In this document: in pieces, positions 36,535-44,947 of the stretch | Layout of the letters: every line of letters starts with the position of its first letter | How positions within the stretch are numbered: position 1 is the first letter of the stretch | DNA from: Streptomyces sp. NBC_01451 | GTDB taxonomy: Bacteria > Actinomycetota > Actinomycetes > Streptomycetales > Streptomycetaceae | DNA: 64,000 bases | NCBI RefSeq assembly: GCF_036227485.1 | Contig: NZ_CP109479.1 | Coordinates: forward strand, 7,130,001-7,194,000 | Direction of reading: 5' to 3' | The notes under the pieces: generated by a model | What the model saw: the letters and a program-made list of their open reading frames with translations, nothing else | What the model was told of the DNA's origin: nothing | Databases searched by the model: none | Program-made: the position numbers and the translations under genes

Positions 36535-37518
36535 TCAAGCAAGCGGCTTGCGGTAACGGACGTACTCGTTCTGCCACCGGAACCCCACACTCTCGTAAAG
36601 ATCGTAGGACCGGTGCGGATTTGCCGTGCCCGTGAACAGCCGGGCGGTCGTTGCACCCTGCTCGCGAAGGCTGCGCAGCCCGTCCAACAGCAGGGCCCGG
36701 CCGATTCCGAGGCGTTGCTGGTCCGTCCGGACACTCAACTCTTCGACCTCACCCACGGTGTGGTCGTGACGGCGGATGGAGCAGAGGGCGACGCCGACCA
36801 TGTCCCGCCCGTTCCAGGCAGCCCTCCAGCATGCCGGGTCGGCGGTGTCGACGAAGTCCTGGAAAGGCCATTTCTGAGTGAAACCGGTGTCCGCATACGA
36901 ATCGACGACCGTCCTCCAGGCTGCACGGTAGTGGCTTGTCCCGATCGGCCCCGTCCGTATCCCTGCCGGCAGCTTGCTGCCCCGCTCGGGCAGCTGCTGC
37001 AGATCGCCCAGCTCCAGCTCGACGAGACTGAAGACACGTCGGTAGCCGGCTGCGAGCAGTAGCGCCGTGGCGTCCTCCTCGGAGGCCATGGCATTCGCGC
37101 CGATCACTGCCGTCCGCGCCGTGCCATGCTGTTTGACGAGCTGGCGGATCCGCTCTTCAGCCCAGCTCAGCATGGCCGAGCCGATGCCCTGGCGGCGATG
37201 CTCGGGCAAGAGGTGGCCGCGGTGCAGGTATAGCCACGTATCGTCCCGCTCTTGCCACCACCGGATCGTCGAGTAGCCGACGACGCTCCCGTCGCGCACC
37301 ACCAGGATCTGGTTCTTGGACGGCTCCTCCAGCTTGGCTGAGGCTTCGGCGATCTCGGCCGCCGTCGGGAGCCCTTCCACAACCGAATGGGCATCGACCC
37401 GGTCCCGTTCGGCACACCCCAGCCGCACCGCGGCCATGGGGCCGTGGTCTTCGTCGCCGCGATACGGCCGGAACCCGAAGCCGACCGAAAGATCCTGTCC
37501 TGGCGCGCCATCCGACAT
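36535..37518 (-). CDS. Tandem GNAT-family N-acetyltransferase
   Basis: 327 residues, ATG 37518, two GNAT domains. The acetyl-CoA loop appears twice: RRQGIGSAMLSWAEERI (about residues 109-125) and QQRLGIGRALLLDGLRSL (about 271-288). The second domain has the typical NPHRSYDLYESVGF motif B. The architecture resembles mycothiol synthase-like and antibiotic-modifying tandem GNATs. The substrate is unknown. It lies between the truncated integrase and the IS-type transposase and was probably brought in with them. Confidence 0.88.
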   Translation of the reverse strand: MSDGAPGQDLSVGFGFRPYRGDEDHGPMAAVRLGCAERDRVDAHSVVEGLPTAAEIAEASAKLEEPSKNQILVVRDGSVVGYSTIRWWQERDDTWLYLHRGHLLPEHRRQGIGSAMLSWAEERIRQLVKQHGTARTAVIGANAMASEEDATALLLAAGYRRVFSLVELELGDLQQLPERGSKLPAGIRTGPIGTSHYRAAWRTVVDSYADTGFTQKWPFQDFVDTADPACWRAAWNGRDMVGVALCSIRRHDHTVGEVEELSVRTDQQRLGIGRALLLDGLRSLREQGATTARLFTGTANPHRSYDLYESVGFRWQNEYVRYRKPLA

Positions 37519-37560
37519 GACCGAATGATCTCGAACTTCGAGGCAGGCCCGCCACCCTAT

Positions 37561-38814
37561 TCATGCCGCGGTCGTCTGTGGCCGTTCAACGAGCTGGCCG
37601 CGTTCGAAGCGGGCTCCGGCGCGGACGAGGGCGACGAGGTGGGGTGCATTCACCGCGCGCCAGCGGGCCTGGGCGGACTCGACGAGCTTGAAGACCATCG
37701 CCAGGGCGGCCGCCGCGCTGCCGGCGCCTTTGGTGACCTTGGTGCGCAGGCGGACGGTGGCGAAGGTCGACTCGATCGGATTCGTGGTGCGCAAGTGGAT
37801 CCAGTGCTCGGCGGGGAAATCGTAGAATGCCAGCATCTCGTCCACGTCGTCGGTGATCTTCTTGACGGCCTTCGGGAACTTCGCGCCGTAGATCTTCTCG
37901 AACGCCGCGACGGCTTTGAGCGCGTGGTCGCGGTCTTCGGCGTTGTAGATGTCTTGGAGGGCCTTCTTCGCGCCGGGCTGCGCGGATTTCGGCAGGGCGT
38001 TCGCAACATTGGCGATCTTGTGAACCCAGCACCTCTGGTGCCGGGTCTCGGGGAATACCTCGGCCAGGGCCTTCCACAAGCCGAGTGCTCCGTCGCCAAC
38101 CGCGAGCTCGGGAGCCCGCATCCCGCGCCGCTGACAGTCGCGCATCAGGTCGGCCCAGGATTCGGCTGATTCACGGTAGCCGTCGCTCATGGCGATCAGC
38201 TCTTTCGTGCCGTCCGCGCGCACGCCCATCAGCACCAGCACGCACGACTTCGCCTCCCGCAGGCGTATGCGCAGGTGGATGCCGTCGGCTCACACGTAGA
38301 CGTAGTCGCTGGCGGACAGATCACGCTGGCCGAACGCGGCGTGGTCTTGCTGCCACTGCTGGGTGAGCCGGGTGACCGTCGCTGGCGACAGCCCGGCCGC
38401 CGAGCCGAGGAACTGCTCCAGCGCGGGCACGAAGTCGCCGGAAGACAGGCCGTGGAGATAGAGCAGCGGCAGCACCTCGGTGATCTTCGGGGACTTGCGG
38501 CACCAGGGCGGCAGAATCGCCGACGAGAACCGCTTGCGCTCGCCCGTGGCCTCATCGACGCGCTTGTCGTTCACGCGCGGGGCCTTCACCTCGATCACCC
38601 CGGCCGCGGTCGTGACCTTCCTCGGCTGGTGATAGCCATTGCGCACGACCAGGCGACGCCCGGTCTCATCACGTTGGTCGGCCAACTCGGCTATGTAGGC
38701 GTTGACTTCGGCCTCCAGGGCGGCGGCGAGCATGCGCCGCGCGCCCTCACGGACGATGTCATCAATCAGGAAGCCGGTCTCCGTTGTTCCATCGGCATTC
38801 ACTACGCTCAGCAC
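37561..38814 (-). pseudogene. IS256/mutator-family transposase with a single nonsense codon
   Basis: Full-length transposase of 417 codons starting GTG 38814, interrupted by one in-frame TGA at 38290-38292. Sequence before (SASDYVYV) and after (ADGIHLRIRLREAK) is continuous, and family members have Trp at this position, so one TGG to TGA change explains it. DDE residues: D in ASDYVYV, D in ELAVGDGALGLWKAL and E in TNPIESTFATVRLR. The stop removes the last two catalytic residues from the N-terminal product. I could not define terminal inverted repeats with confidence; the IS probably spans about 37.53-38.87 kb. Confidence 0.9.
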
Positions 38815-38921
38815 GGGCGTGCCTTCCCGGCCGACGGTGCAACGTCGGCCTACTCGATGACCAGAAATCGATCACTCGGGAAGGTACGCCCTTCGCGTCC
38901 AACCCGAGGCCGATCCACAAG

Positions 38922-39026
38922 TCATGAGCATTGCTCCCGCTCATTGCTCGCTTCGTGCCAGAGGTGAACTGCGTCATCAGGATCGGTGATCGGCTCGTCG
39001 CAGTAGCGGCAGAAGTGTCGGGTCAT
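38922..39026 (-). CDS. Very small Cys-rich protein, possibly truncated by the IS
   Basis: 34 residues from ATG 39026 (MTRHFCRYCDEPITDPDDAV). CRYC forms half of a zinc knuckle; only a lone Cys near the end follows. ATG overlaps the preceding stop by 4 bp, as in an operon. The ORF ends close to the transposase side, so its native 3' part may have been lost. Confidence 0.45.
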   Translation of the reverse strand: MTRHFCRYCDEPITDPDDAVHLWHEASNEREQCS

Positions 39027-39199
39027 GCCACACCCGCGATGCGCCTGTGGCAGGGGCAGTCGCAGCGTCGTACCAGGATCAGGCCCGCCCCGTGGGGCAG
39101 TGGGATGTCCTTGGTCTGGCGGCATTCGTGGTGCAGGTCCTCGTAGCCGTCCTGCGAGGCCAACGCGCACTCAGCGGAGCGCATCGAAATGTCGTCCAT
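39023..39199 (-). CDS. Small Cys/His-containing protein of the element
   Basis: 58 residues from ATG 39199 (MDDISMRSAECALASQDGYE). It holds a run of Cys and His (DLHHECRQ, RRCDCPCHRR), so metal binding is likely. It starts 8 bp after the DUF6415-type gene stop and overlaps the next small gene by ATGA. Genes of this kind are common beside DUF6415 genes in Streptomyces. Confidence 0.6.
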   Translation of the reverse strand: MDDISMRSAECALASQDGYEDLHHECRQTKDIPLPHGAGLILVRRCDCPCHRRIAGVA

Positions 39200-39207
39200 G
39201 GCCGTGG

Positions 39208-39597
39208 TCACGGGTGCTCGCCGAGGTTCTCGTAGTGGTCGCACAACGCGTTCAAGGTGCGTGCCAGGCGTCGGGCATAGCCGACTTCTGCGCCGAATCT
39301 GCGGCTCGGCTCGGCTCGAAGCTTTCCCCGAGCCTCGCCCACGCAGGCGAGCGCGCAGTACCGGGGGATGCTGTCCTTCTTCAGCAGCCTGACGGACTGC
39401 TCGACCTCGGGGATGAGTAGCTCCAGGTGCCCCCGAATCGTCTGTGTCAGCGTCTCCAGTTCGTCAGGCGCTGGGGGCAGCACCACGGCGTCCGGGTCCA
39501 GCAGAATCTGCACGGTCTCGCGCATGATGGTGATGTCCGGACGAGCGGCATGCCGTCGCTCAGTACCTTCGGATGCCGCTGTGATGCGGTTCGCCAT
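39208..39597 (-). CDS. DUF6415-type protein
   Basis: 129 residues from ATG 39597 (MANRITAASEGTERRHAARP); the frame is open to 39708. The core DITIMRETVQILLDPDAVVLPPAPDELETLTQTIRGHLELLIPEVE and the C-terminal RFGAEVGYARRLARTLNALCDHYENL match the pattern I recall for DUF6415. It is helical and without catalytic motifs. It is first in a three-gene leftward group and divergent from the DUF6879/XRE group, suggesting one regulatory set. Confidence 0.7.
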   Translation of the reverse strand: MANRITAASEGTERRHAARPDITIMRETVQILLDPDAVVLPPAPDELETLTQTIRGHLELLIPEVEQSVRLLKKDSIPRYCALACVGEARGKLRAEPSRRFGAEVGYARRLARTLNALCDHYENLGEHP

Positions 39598-39824
39598 GTC
39601 GCCCCCTGCCCAGTCGGCCACGCCCCGGGGCCGTCCGCATGGTCGCCGGGTCTCGTCGTGCCCCTCGAAGCTAGGGATGCGACAGACGCCCACGCCAGCG
39701 ATGTGCATATCTTTGCAGCCATGCCAACCTGCCGTGGGTCTTGTCGAGTTCGGCCTCTTGACCAGCTACGCCATCTGCCGGAGCGTGTCGCAAAGAACTG
39801 CACATCTCATGGATGGAGTAGGTC

Positions 39825-40085
39825 ATGTCGCTACGGTTCATTGGGATCGACCCCGACACCAAGACCGGGGACTCACCGACCGTGTGGGTCGACCAGGAGA
39901 AGGGCGAACTCGTCTTCCAGGGGTGGAAGCCCGGGCCTCAACTCGAAGCAGAGTGCGCCGCGTTCGAAGTGCCGGGCCATGCCGTCGGCATCCCGGCGGA
40001 CGAGGTCGTCATCCGTATCCCTGCCAGGATGGCGCACATGATCAGGGAGGCGTGCGATGTCCTCGATCGTTCCGACGATCGCTGA
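39825..40085 (+). CDS. Small conserved protein preceding the DUF6879 gene
   Basis: 86 residues, ATG 39825. Begins SLRFIGIDPDTKTGDSPTVWV, then a two-part mixed fold ending ARMAHMIREACDVLDRSDDR. It overlaps the DUF6879 gene by 29 bp, so it is co-translated. Such small proteins regularly precede DUF6879 and XRE-DUF5753 genes in Streptomyces. Function unknown. Confidence 0.7.
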   Translation: MSLRFIGIDPDTKTGDSPTVWVDQEKGELVFQGWKPGPQLEAECAAFEVPGHAVGIPADEVVIRIPARMAHMIREACDVLDRSDDR

Positions 40086-40584
40086 ACTCATGGACGGCTG
40101 CACACACTCCGCTGTGCACCTTGAGATGCGAGATCACTACGGGGTGGCCGCAGAGGCTGAAGACTTCCGGACGTGGCTGGAGACCGGCCGTCTCGACAAC
40201 GACCCCGGATCGCCCGACTGGGCACCCTGGGTGGACCTGGTCTCCCGTGCCGTGGCGCGCGGTGTCAAGGTGCGGCGCGCCCGGATCGTGTCCGAACCCG
40301 TCTCGGACTACATCCGCTACGAACACGCCTCCACCGGCGTCAACGTGCGCGCCGGCGAACAGGTGCGCTGGTTGCCCCGCCGTCGCGCTTCGGACATCGC
40401 CTTGCCCGGCAATGACTTCTGGCTCTTCGACGACCAGGTGATCCGATGGGGCTACTTCTCCGGCGACGGGGCCATGATCGGCCACGAAGTCTCTGAGGAC
40501 CCTGCCGCCGCGAAGCTGTGCGCCGAGTCCTTCGAGGCTGTCTGGGCGCGCGCGGTCCCTCACGACCAGTACCAGATCCACTGA
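40057..40584 (+). CDS. DUF6879 family protein
   Basis: 175 residues, ATG 40057. Marks: HLEMRDHYGVAAEAEDFRTWLETG, RRARIVSEPVSDYIRYEHASTGVNVRAGEQVRWLPRR, NDFWLFDDQVIRWGYFSGDG. The family is typical of Streptomyces and is nearly always encoded beside an XRE/DUF5753 regulator, like here (24 bp downstream). The fold resembles a small effector or signalling partner; the role is unknown. Part of a three-gene operon. Confidence 0.85.
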   Translation: MSSIVPTIAELMDGCTHSAVHLEMRDHYGVAAEAEDFRTWLETGRLDNDPGSPDWAPWVDLVSRAVARGVKVRRARIVSEPVSDYIRYEHASTGVNVRAGEQVRWLPRRRASDIALPGNDFWLFDDQVIRWGYFSGDGAMIGHEVSEDPAAAKLCAESFEAVWARAVPHDQYQIH

Positions 40585-40608
40585 CCAGAAAGCACCGGCA
40601 GCCAACCC

Positions 40609-41460
40609 ATGCCCGCCTCGCCCTCCTCGTCTGCCCAGGCCGCACGTGAAGCCGTCGCCCACCGGCTGCGCGACCTCCGCAAGGAAGCTGGCCTGACGGT
40701 CGTCCAGTTGGCTGCCGCGTGCGGCTGGCACTACTCCAAGACCTCTCGCATCGAGAACGCCCTCACCGGACCGTCCGCGAACGACATTCGGCGATGGTGC
40801 AGCGCGACTGGTTCGGACGGACAAGCTCAGGATCTCGTCGTCCAGTCCATCAGCGCAGAGTCGATGTACCGGCAGTGGCGTGACCAGGTCCGCGCCGGCC
40901 TGCGCCACATCCAGGACAGCCGGGTGCAGGCGTCCCGCGATACCGAGACCTTCCGGATCTATTCCTCCAGCATCGTCCCCGGACTGTTGCAGACAGAGGG
41001 CTACGCGCTCGCCGTCCTCGGTATGGCCGCGGACATCCACGACTTGGACATCGACGACAGCGCGGAGGCCGCGCGTGCTCGGCTCGAACGCTCCCGCATC
41101 ATCCACGAACAGGGACACCGTTTCATCGTGGTCGTCGAGGAGTCCGTCCTGCACTCCCAAGTGGCCGACACCGACGCGATGGCAGCACAACTGGGCTACC
41201 TCCTCACCGCCGGCGCCCTACCGGCCGTCTCCCTCGGCGTCATCCCCATGAACATCCGCCGGACGCATTGGCCAGAGGAGACCTTTCACATCTACGACGA
41301 GAAGCATGTCTCGGTCGAGCTGGTGTCGGCGGAAGTAAATGTCACCCAGCCCTCCGAGATCGCCCTGTACGTGAAGGCGTTCGAGGGGTTGCGCAGCATG
41401 GCCGTCTACGGCGCGGACGCCCGCACCCTGATCGTGAAGGCCATCGAAGCCCTGCGCTGA
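40609..41460 (+). CDS. XRE-family regulator with DUF5753 domain
   Basis: 283 residues. N-terminal helix-turn-helix LRKEAGLTVVQLAAACGWHYSKTSRIENA (about 23-51), then the DUF5753 sensing domain with SSSIVPGLLQTEGYALAVL, RARLERSRIIHEQGHRFIVVVEESVL and ETFHIYDEKHVSVELVSAEVNV. These proteins control development or accessory genes and act with a DUF397 or DUF6879 partner. It is likely the regulator of the element's own genes. Confidence 0.88.
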   Translation: MPASPSSSAQAAREAVAHRLRDLRKEAGLTVVQLAAACGWHYSKTSRIENALTGPSANDIRRWCSATGSDGQAQDLVVQSISAESMYRQWRDQVRAGLRHIQDSRVQASRDTETFRIYSSSIVPGLLQTEGYALAVLGMAADIHDLDIDDSAEAARARLERSRIIHEQGHRFIVVVEESVLHSQVADTDAMAAQLGYLLTAGALPAVSLGVIPMNIRRTHWPEETFHIYDEKHVSVELVSAEVNVTQPSEIALYVKAFEGLRSMAVYGADARTLIVKAIEALR

Positions 41461-41577
41461 GCCAGATAGAACTTTCCCCACGCCATCAAGGCTCGCTCCG
41501 CTCGCGGCCGTCCTGCTCCGGCCGCAAGCGCCAACCGCCCTACAACCTAGGGATCTTGCTCCGGTGACGCCGGGCAC

Positions 41578-41609
41578 GCCCGCGGGGAACCGCCGCCGCG
41601 ATCCGGCCT
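41578..41609 (+). repeat. Left 32-bp perfect inverted repeat
   Basis: Identical to the reverse complement of 41908-41939 over all 32 bases; the flanking bases differ. Confidence 0.9.
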
Positions 41610-41907
41610 GGAGATGGAAGACCCAGCAGCACCCGTAGGGCCCATAAAGCGCACGAGCACGAGACACCCCATCAAGACCATGAGACCCGAGCCGCCCAAC
41701 AAAGTCGGGATCGATCCAAGGGGACCGAGGGGCCGCGCACGCGCGGCGGCGCCGGTCGGTCGCCGCCGCGCTGCCTCTATGCCTCCGCCACCGGCCGCGC
41801 ACCGTCGCCCGCCCGTCGCCACCAGCAGCGGCCAAGAACCCAGCACCGGGACATGAGGTACAGGGGATTGCCGCACACCAGGCCAACGACGCGTTGGGTT
41901 ACCGATG

Positions 41908-41939
41908 AGGCCGGATCGCGGCGGCGGTTCCCCGCGGGC
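41908..41939 (-). repeat. Right 32-bp perfect inverted repeat
   Basis: Partner of 41578-41609. Both arms encode RPDRGGGSPRA in their outward reading, so the repeat could also be a duplicated gene fragment. Confidence 0.9.
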
Positions 41940-41987
41940 TACCTCGCTACCGGGGTCGTTGCCCCGTGGCTGGGGCGGTCGGCTCCG

Positions 41988-42134
41988 CGACTTTAGCCAG
42001 CCACTTTGGGGGGAGCCTCGAAGATCATGGCCCCAACGTCGTGCTTTAACGGGCAGGTCCACAGACTGCCCGACTCGCCGGAAGCTTACGGGGCCATGAT
42101 CACTCCCCCCCAAAGCAGCTCCCGGCCAAAGTCG
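41988..42134. other. 147-bp nested hairpin downstream of the cargo unit
   Basis: Four stacked inverted repeats share one axis: CGACTTTAGCC/GGCCAAAGTCG (one mismatch, 41988-41998 with 42124-42134), CTTTGGGGGGAG/CTCCCCCCCAAAG (42004-42015 with 42103-42115, one bulge), ATCATGGCCCC/GGGGCCATGAT (perfect, 42024-42034 with 42090-42100) and GGGCAG/CTGCCC (42051-42056 with 42066-42071). It begins 36 bp past the LPO-family gene stop. It may be a 3' RNA structure, a non-coding RNA or a DNA-level site. Confidence 0.7.
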
Positions 42135-42169
42135 CTACACCGACCTTGCGGTTCTTCTATAACGCCGCC

Positions 42170-43219
42170 CTAATTGATCCAAATATCGATCTCAGCATTA
42201 AACGCAGACCCGGCAACCCTTTTAAAATTGGCGTGCCCGATGGCAATTCCCGTCAGGGATGTGTCAAGGCTGTCGAGACCCACAGCCGACCAGCGCTCCA
42301 TTACAGGAGAAAGCGCGGGAATCTCTCGCGCGAGAATATCGGTGATCTCCTGGTCGGACAGCGGATACGACGACACCAGGTTCGCTAGCGACTCCGACTC
42401 AAGGCCGGTCGATACCGCCAATTCGCGCGCTTCATCCTTTGTTACGGCGTTCACGCGGATCATGTCCGCATCATGCAGGCTAGGCACGAATAGGCCGTCC
42501 GGGTTCGACGCATTTTCCAGGATCTCGGCTACGGCTGGGGTTTCCTCTCGGATCACACCCTTGTGGAAATATCCCGGATATTTATCCTTCATGCCGTATG
42601 GCCAGCTGACAGACCCCACGGTTCGCACAGCGCACCCCGTGGCCTCCAGGTACTGGGCGTCCGAATCGGAAAAGCTGGCAAAACTGGCAGCGACCGGGTC
42701 GACCAAGGCTCGCATGCTCTGAAAGAATTGAGGAAGGGTCGGCGTGCCGATTTGAACTCTTCTGAATAGAAATAGCACAGAAAGTGCATCGAGATGCTTT
42801 GGCGCCAGCTTCTGGGCCGTACTGATGGCTTCGTCAAGGGCCAACTGGCGGACTTCCCTGCTCGCTTCCGACGTGCGCTTCACGAGCATCTCTACCAGAA
42901 TCTCACCGAGATTCGTATCTCCCGATTTAGCAAACCCCTCCTCGGCCGCCAAGATTGACGACTGAATTCCCGGATCACTCAAATTCTCGATAGCTTGCGG
43001 ACTCTTCTCCATGAGAGCCTTTAGATAATTGAAGGCGAACTCTTCGAAGCGCTCCTTGGCAGTTTGATAGGCTTCCTGGGAGTGGGATGCAAACCGCTCC
43101 TCGATGAGCCTAAGGCAAATATGTTCCGCGTCTTGAACACTAATCCCGTAGTTGTTGTTGACTGTACCTGCCTGGACCAGCTGAGAATTATTTCCGGCCT
43201 TCTGGCGAAACCAGGTCAA
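42170..43219 (-). CDS. LPO_1073/Vpar_1526-family protein with N-terminal Asn/Gly motif
   Basis: 349 residues. The start is TTG 43219, directly abutting the upstream TAG. The N-terminus (about residues 7-24) is AGNNSQLVQAGTVNNNYG, then a helical region rich in Glu/Ala (EHICLRLIEERFASHSQEAY) and the blocks SGDTNLGEILVEMLVKRTSE, LALDEAISTAQKLAPKHLDALSVLFLF and YLEATGCAVRTVGSVSWPYG. This is the layout I recall for the LPO_1073/Vpar_1526 family, which is uncharacterised. The gene is clearly poorer in GC than its surroundings but has no TTA codon that I could find. An immune effector role is inference. Confidence 0.75.
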   Translation of the reverse strand: MTWFRQKAGNNSQLVQAGTVNNNYGISVQDAEHICLRLIEERFASHSQEAYQTAKERFEEFAFNYLKALMEKSPQAIENLSDPGIQSSILAAEEGFAKSGDTNLGEILVEMLVKRTSEASREVRQLALDEAISTAQKLAPKHLDALSVLFLFRRVQIGTPTLPQFFQSMRALVDPVAASFASFSDSDAQYLEATGCAVRTVGSVSWPYGMKDKYPGYFHKGVIREETPAVAEILENASNPDGLFVPSLHDADMIRVNAVTKDEARELAVSTGLESESLANLVSSYPLSDQEITDILAREIPALSPVMERWSAVGLDSLDTSLTGIAIGHANFKRVAGSAFNAEIDIWIN

Positions 43220-43531
43220 CTATCGGCCCCCTAGCGTGTTATTGTCGCCGATATTGACGTCACCGGCAGACTGGATATTAGTCGAGTTATTCCCGCTAGT
43301 CTGGGTCATTCGCACGTTTCCAGCCTGTGCCGCATGACGCGACGATCTAGCTTGGGTGACCGAATAGATCGAAATCGCCAATCCGGAAATAGAAATAAAC
43401 AGACCCAGAATTCCGGAAAGTTCGCTAGCGCGGTCCATTCCGATCTTAATGAAGTAGATTCCAAGCCCAACGGAAATCAGTCCGCAGATGGCCACCATGA
43501 TCCAAAGCCACATGCGACGTTGCGGTGTCAT
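43220..43531 (-). CDS. Small two-TM membrane protein with C-terminal amyloid-like motif
   Basis: 103 residues from ATG 43531; the frame is open to 43717, so a longer N-terminus is possible and no strong ribosome site decides it. TM1 MWLWIMVAICGLISVGLGIYF, TM2 SGILGLFISISGLAISIYSV, a short basic stretch, then SGNNSTNIQSAGDVNIGDNN at the C-terminus. That end matches the start of the next protein (GNNSQLVQAGTVNNN). Stop TAG (43220-43222) is in the same frame as, and touching, the next start. The protein may tether or sense and pass a signal through motif stacking. Confidence 0.7.
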   Translation of the reverse strand: MTPQRRMWLWIMVAICGLISVGLGIYFIKIGMDRASELSGILGLFISISGLAISIYSVTQARSSRHAAQAGNVRMTQTSGNNSTNIQSAGDVNIGDNNTLGGR

Positions 43532-43642
43532 GTGGATCACAATGCCCCATCCAGCCCCACGGCTCACATCGCACACAAAACCGTCATCGATCTGTGAAGA
43601 ACCGGTGACAAACGAGCGAACCGTCGCTACCTCGGCCACACC

Positions 43643-43970
43643 TTGGTACGTCCGGCGACGCATGACAGTGCCTGGGTCGACGGCACAACCGCTCCCCTGA
43701 GGCCGGACCCGGACCACGACGACCTGTCATGGATCGATCCTCCGACTTGCCCCAGGTGTGGCGCGTTTGTGCGCATCTCCCCGACCAACCAACGACCGAT
43801 GGGTCAGCCTCGCCACGCTGGAGATGCCCGCCAAGGACGTCCCAGAGCCCTTACGCGGGCGTCTGATGAAGTTGCCGGACCTCTCCGCGTCACGACCGAT
43901 ATCGTGGCTGTACGGGCCCGTGGAATCGATCCGCTGCCGGGCGAGCCAGTCGTACCGGCCCACCGCATGA
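43643..43970 (+). pseudogene. Possible frameshifted remnant of a small element gene
   Basis: Two overlapping plus-strand frames each look protein-like in one half: DHDDLSWIDPPTCPRCGAFV (frame from 43643) and DRWVSLATLEMPAKDVPEPL (frame from 43758). A single frameshift near 43790 would join them into one small zinc-knuckle protein. This is weak evidence. The rest of the 43718-44238 gap shows no clear gene. Confidence 0.3.
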
Positions 43971-44238
43971 GGTGCGGCCCCGACTGGCGAGAGCGGTAGA
44001 TCACGGCAGGGGCCAGCTCGTGCCCCCGACGTGTCTGATTGAGCGGAGACGTGCGGGGAACAACGGGGAGCCCCGGTGAGCGTCCCCGGAACCGGCAGGT
44101 CAGCGTCTCGCCAGGTCAACCCTGGTCCGCATACGCGATCTTCCAAACTTGCACTCCAGACCCGCAGAGTGGGGCTTCGCTCGTCCACCAGAGGCAACTT
44201 GTCATCCTGCGTGCTTTGTTGACGCCATACTGCCGATC

Positions 44239-44754
44239 ATGAGTGGAATCGACTGGGGGACTGTTCCTGCTTGGCTGAGTGCTGTACTCACCGGCGGATC
44301 ACTTCTGTTGGGCTTCTACATCCTTTTGCGCGATCGCCGGAAGGCGGAACAGGCCGACGCCCTCAAATTGATCTGCTGGAGGGGTCTCGGAAATGACGGG
44401 TATACGACACATGTACTGAATGCGTCAGACCGCACGGTACACAACGTCACGATGCATGGAATGCTGCGCGACGGCCAAAAGGAACCTCTCTTCGAAGGGT
44501 TTCCAGTAGCTGGCACACTTCGGGCAGATGAGGAGAAGGCCGTGGAAACGCCGCGTCGGATCGGCGGCACGAAAGTGATCCCATGGGCTGTGAGCTTCAC
44601 TGACTCGGACGGAGCCTCATGGCTACGCGACCTCACCACCGGCCGCCTACACGAGTACGGCCGACCTCGACTGTTTGGTAAGTACGCCCGTATGAACTGG
44701 AGGGAACGACGGTACAAGGCCCATGCCATCCGGGAACTTAAGCGGACGTACTAG
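44239..44754 (+). CDS. Single-TM protein with soluble beta-rich domain
   Basis: 171 residues from ATG 44239 (MSGIDWGTVPAWLSAVLTGG). One TM helix at about residues 10-32 (AWLSAVLTGGSLLLGFYILL) is followed by RDRRKAEQADALK. The soluble part (HVLNASDRTVHNVTMHGMLRDG, VIPWAVSFTDSDGASWLRDL) reads like a small beta-sandwich. I recall such anchored proteins as common and uncharacterised in actinomycete elements. It is on the plus strand, divergent from the two-gene unit. Confidence 0.75.
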   Translation: MSGIDWGTVPAWLSAVLTGGSLLLGFYILLRDRRKAEQADALKLICWRGLGNDGYTTHVLNASDRTVHNVTMHGMLRDGQKEPLFEGFPVAGTLRADEEKAVETPRRIGGTKVIPWAVSFTDSDGASWLRDLTTGRLHEYGRPRLFGKYARMNWRERRYKAHAIRELKRTY

Positions 44755-44947
44755 CTGTGAGTACTCGCGGGCTTAGGCATGCCCCTCCCCGCCCGTAGTC
44801 CACATCAGGGAGATACCCAGCAGCGGCCCCCCCGTGGACTACCTGTGGACGAGCGACCGGTAGTCGATCAGCCGCAGGGCTGCGACCTGCGCACACAACC
44901 GAGACCGAAGCGTCCTCCGGAGCCGTTGCGGTTTGGTGCTGCAGAGT

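Larger units (their letters stand above)
41461..41987. other. Non-coding region with a 298-bp segment between 32-bp inverted repeats
   Basis: A 709-bp gap (41461-42169) separates the XRE gene from the cargo unit. Perfect 32-base inverted repeats lie at 41578-41609 and 41908-41939 around 298 bp. The enclosed DNA has weak open frames in both directions (one hydrophobic, VLMGCLVLVRFMG, on the minus strand), none with a clear start. Small hairpins follow at 41950-41985. Confidence 0.6.

Noticed and set aside
41461..42169. Retron or group II intron
   Set aside because: No reverse transcriptase gene and no typical retron or intron RNA features can be seen; only inverted repeats are present.
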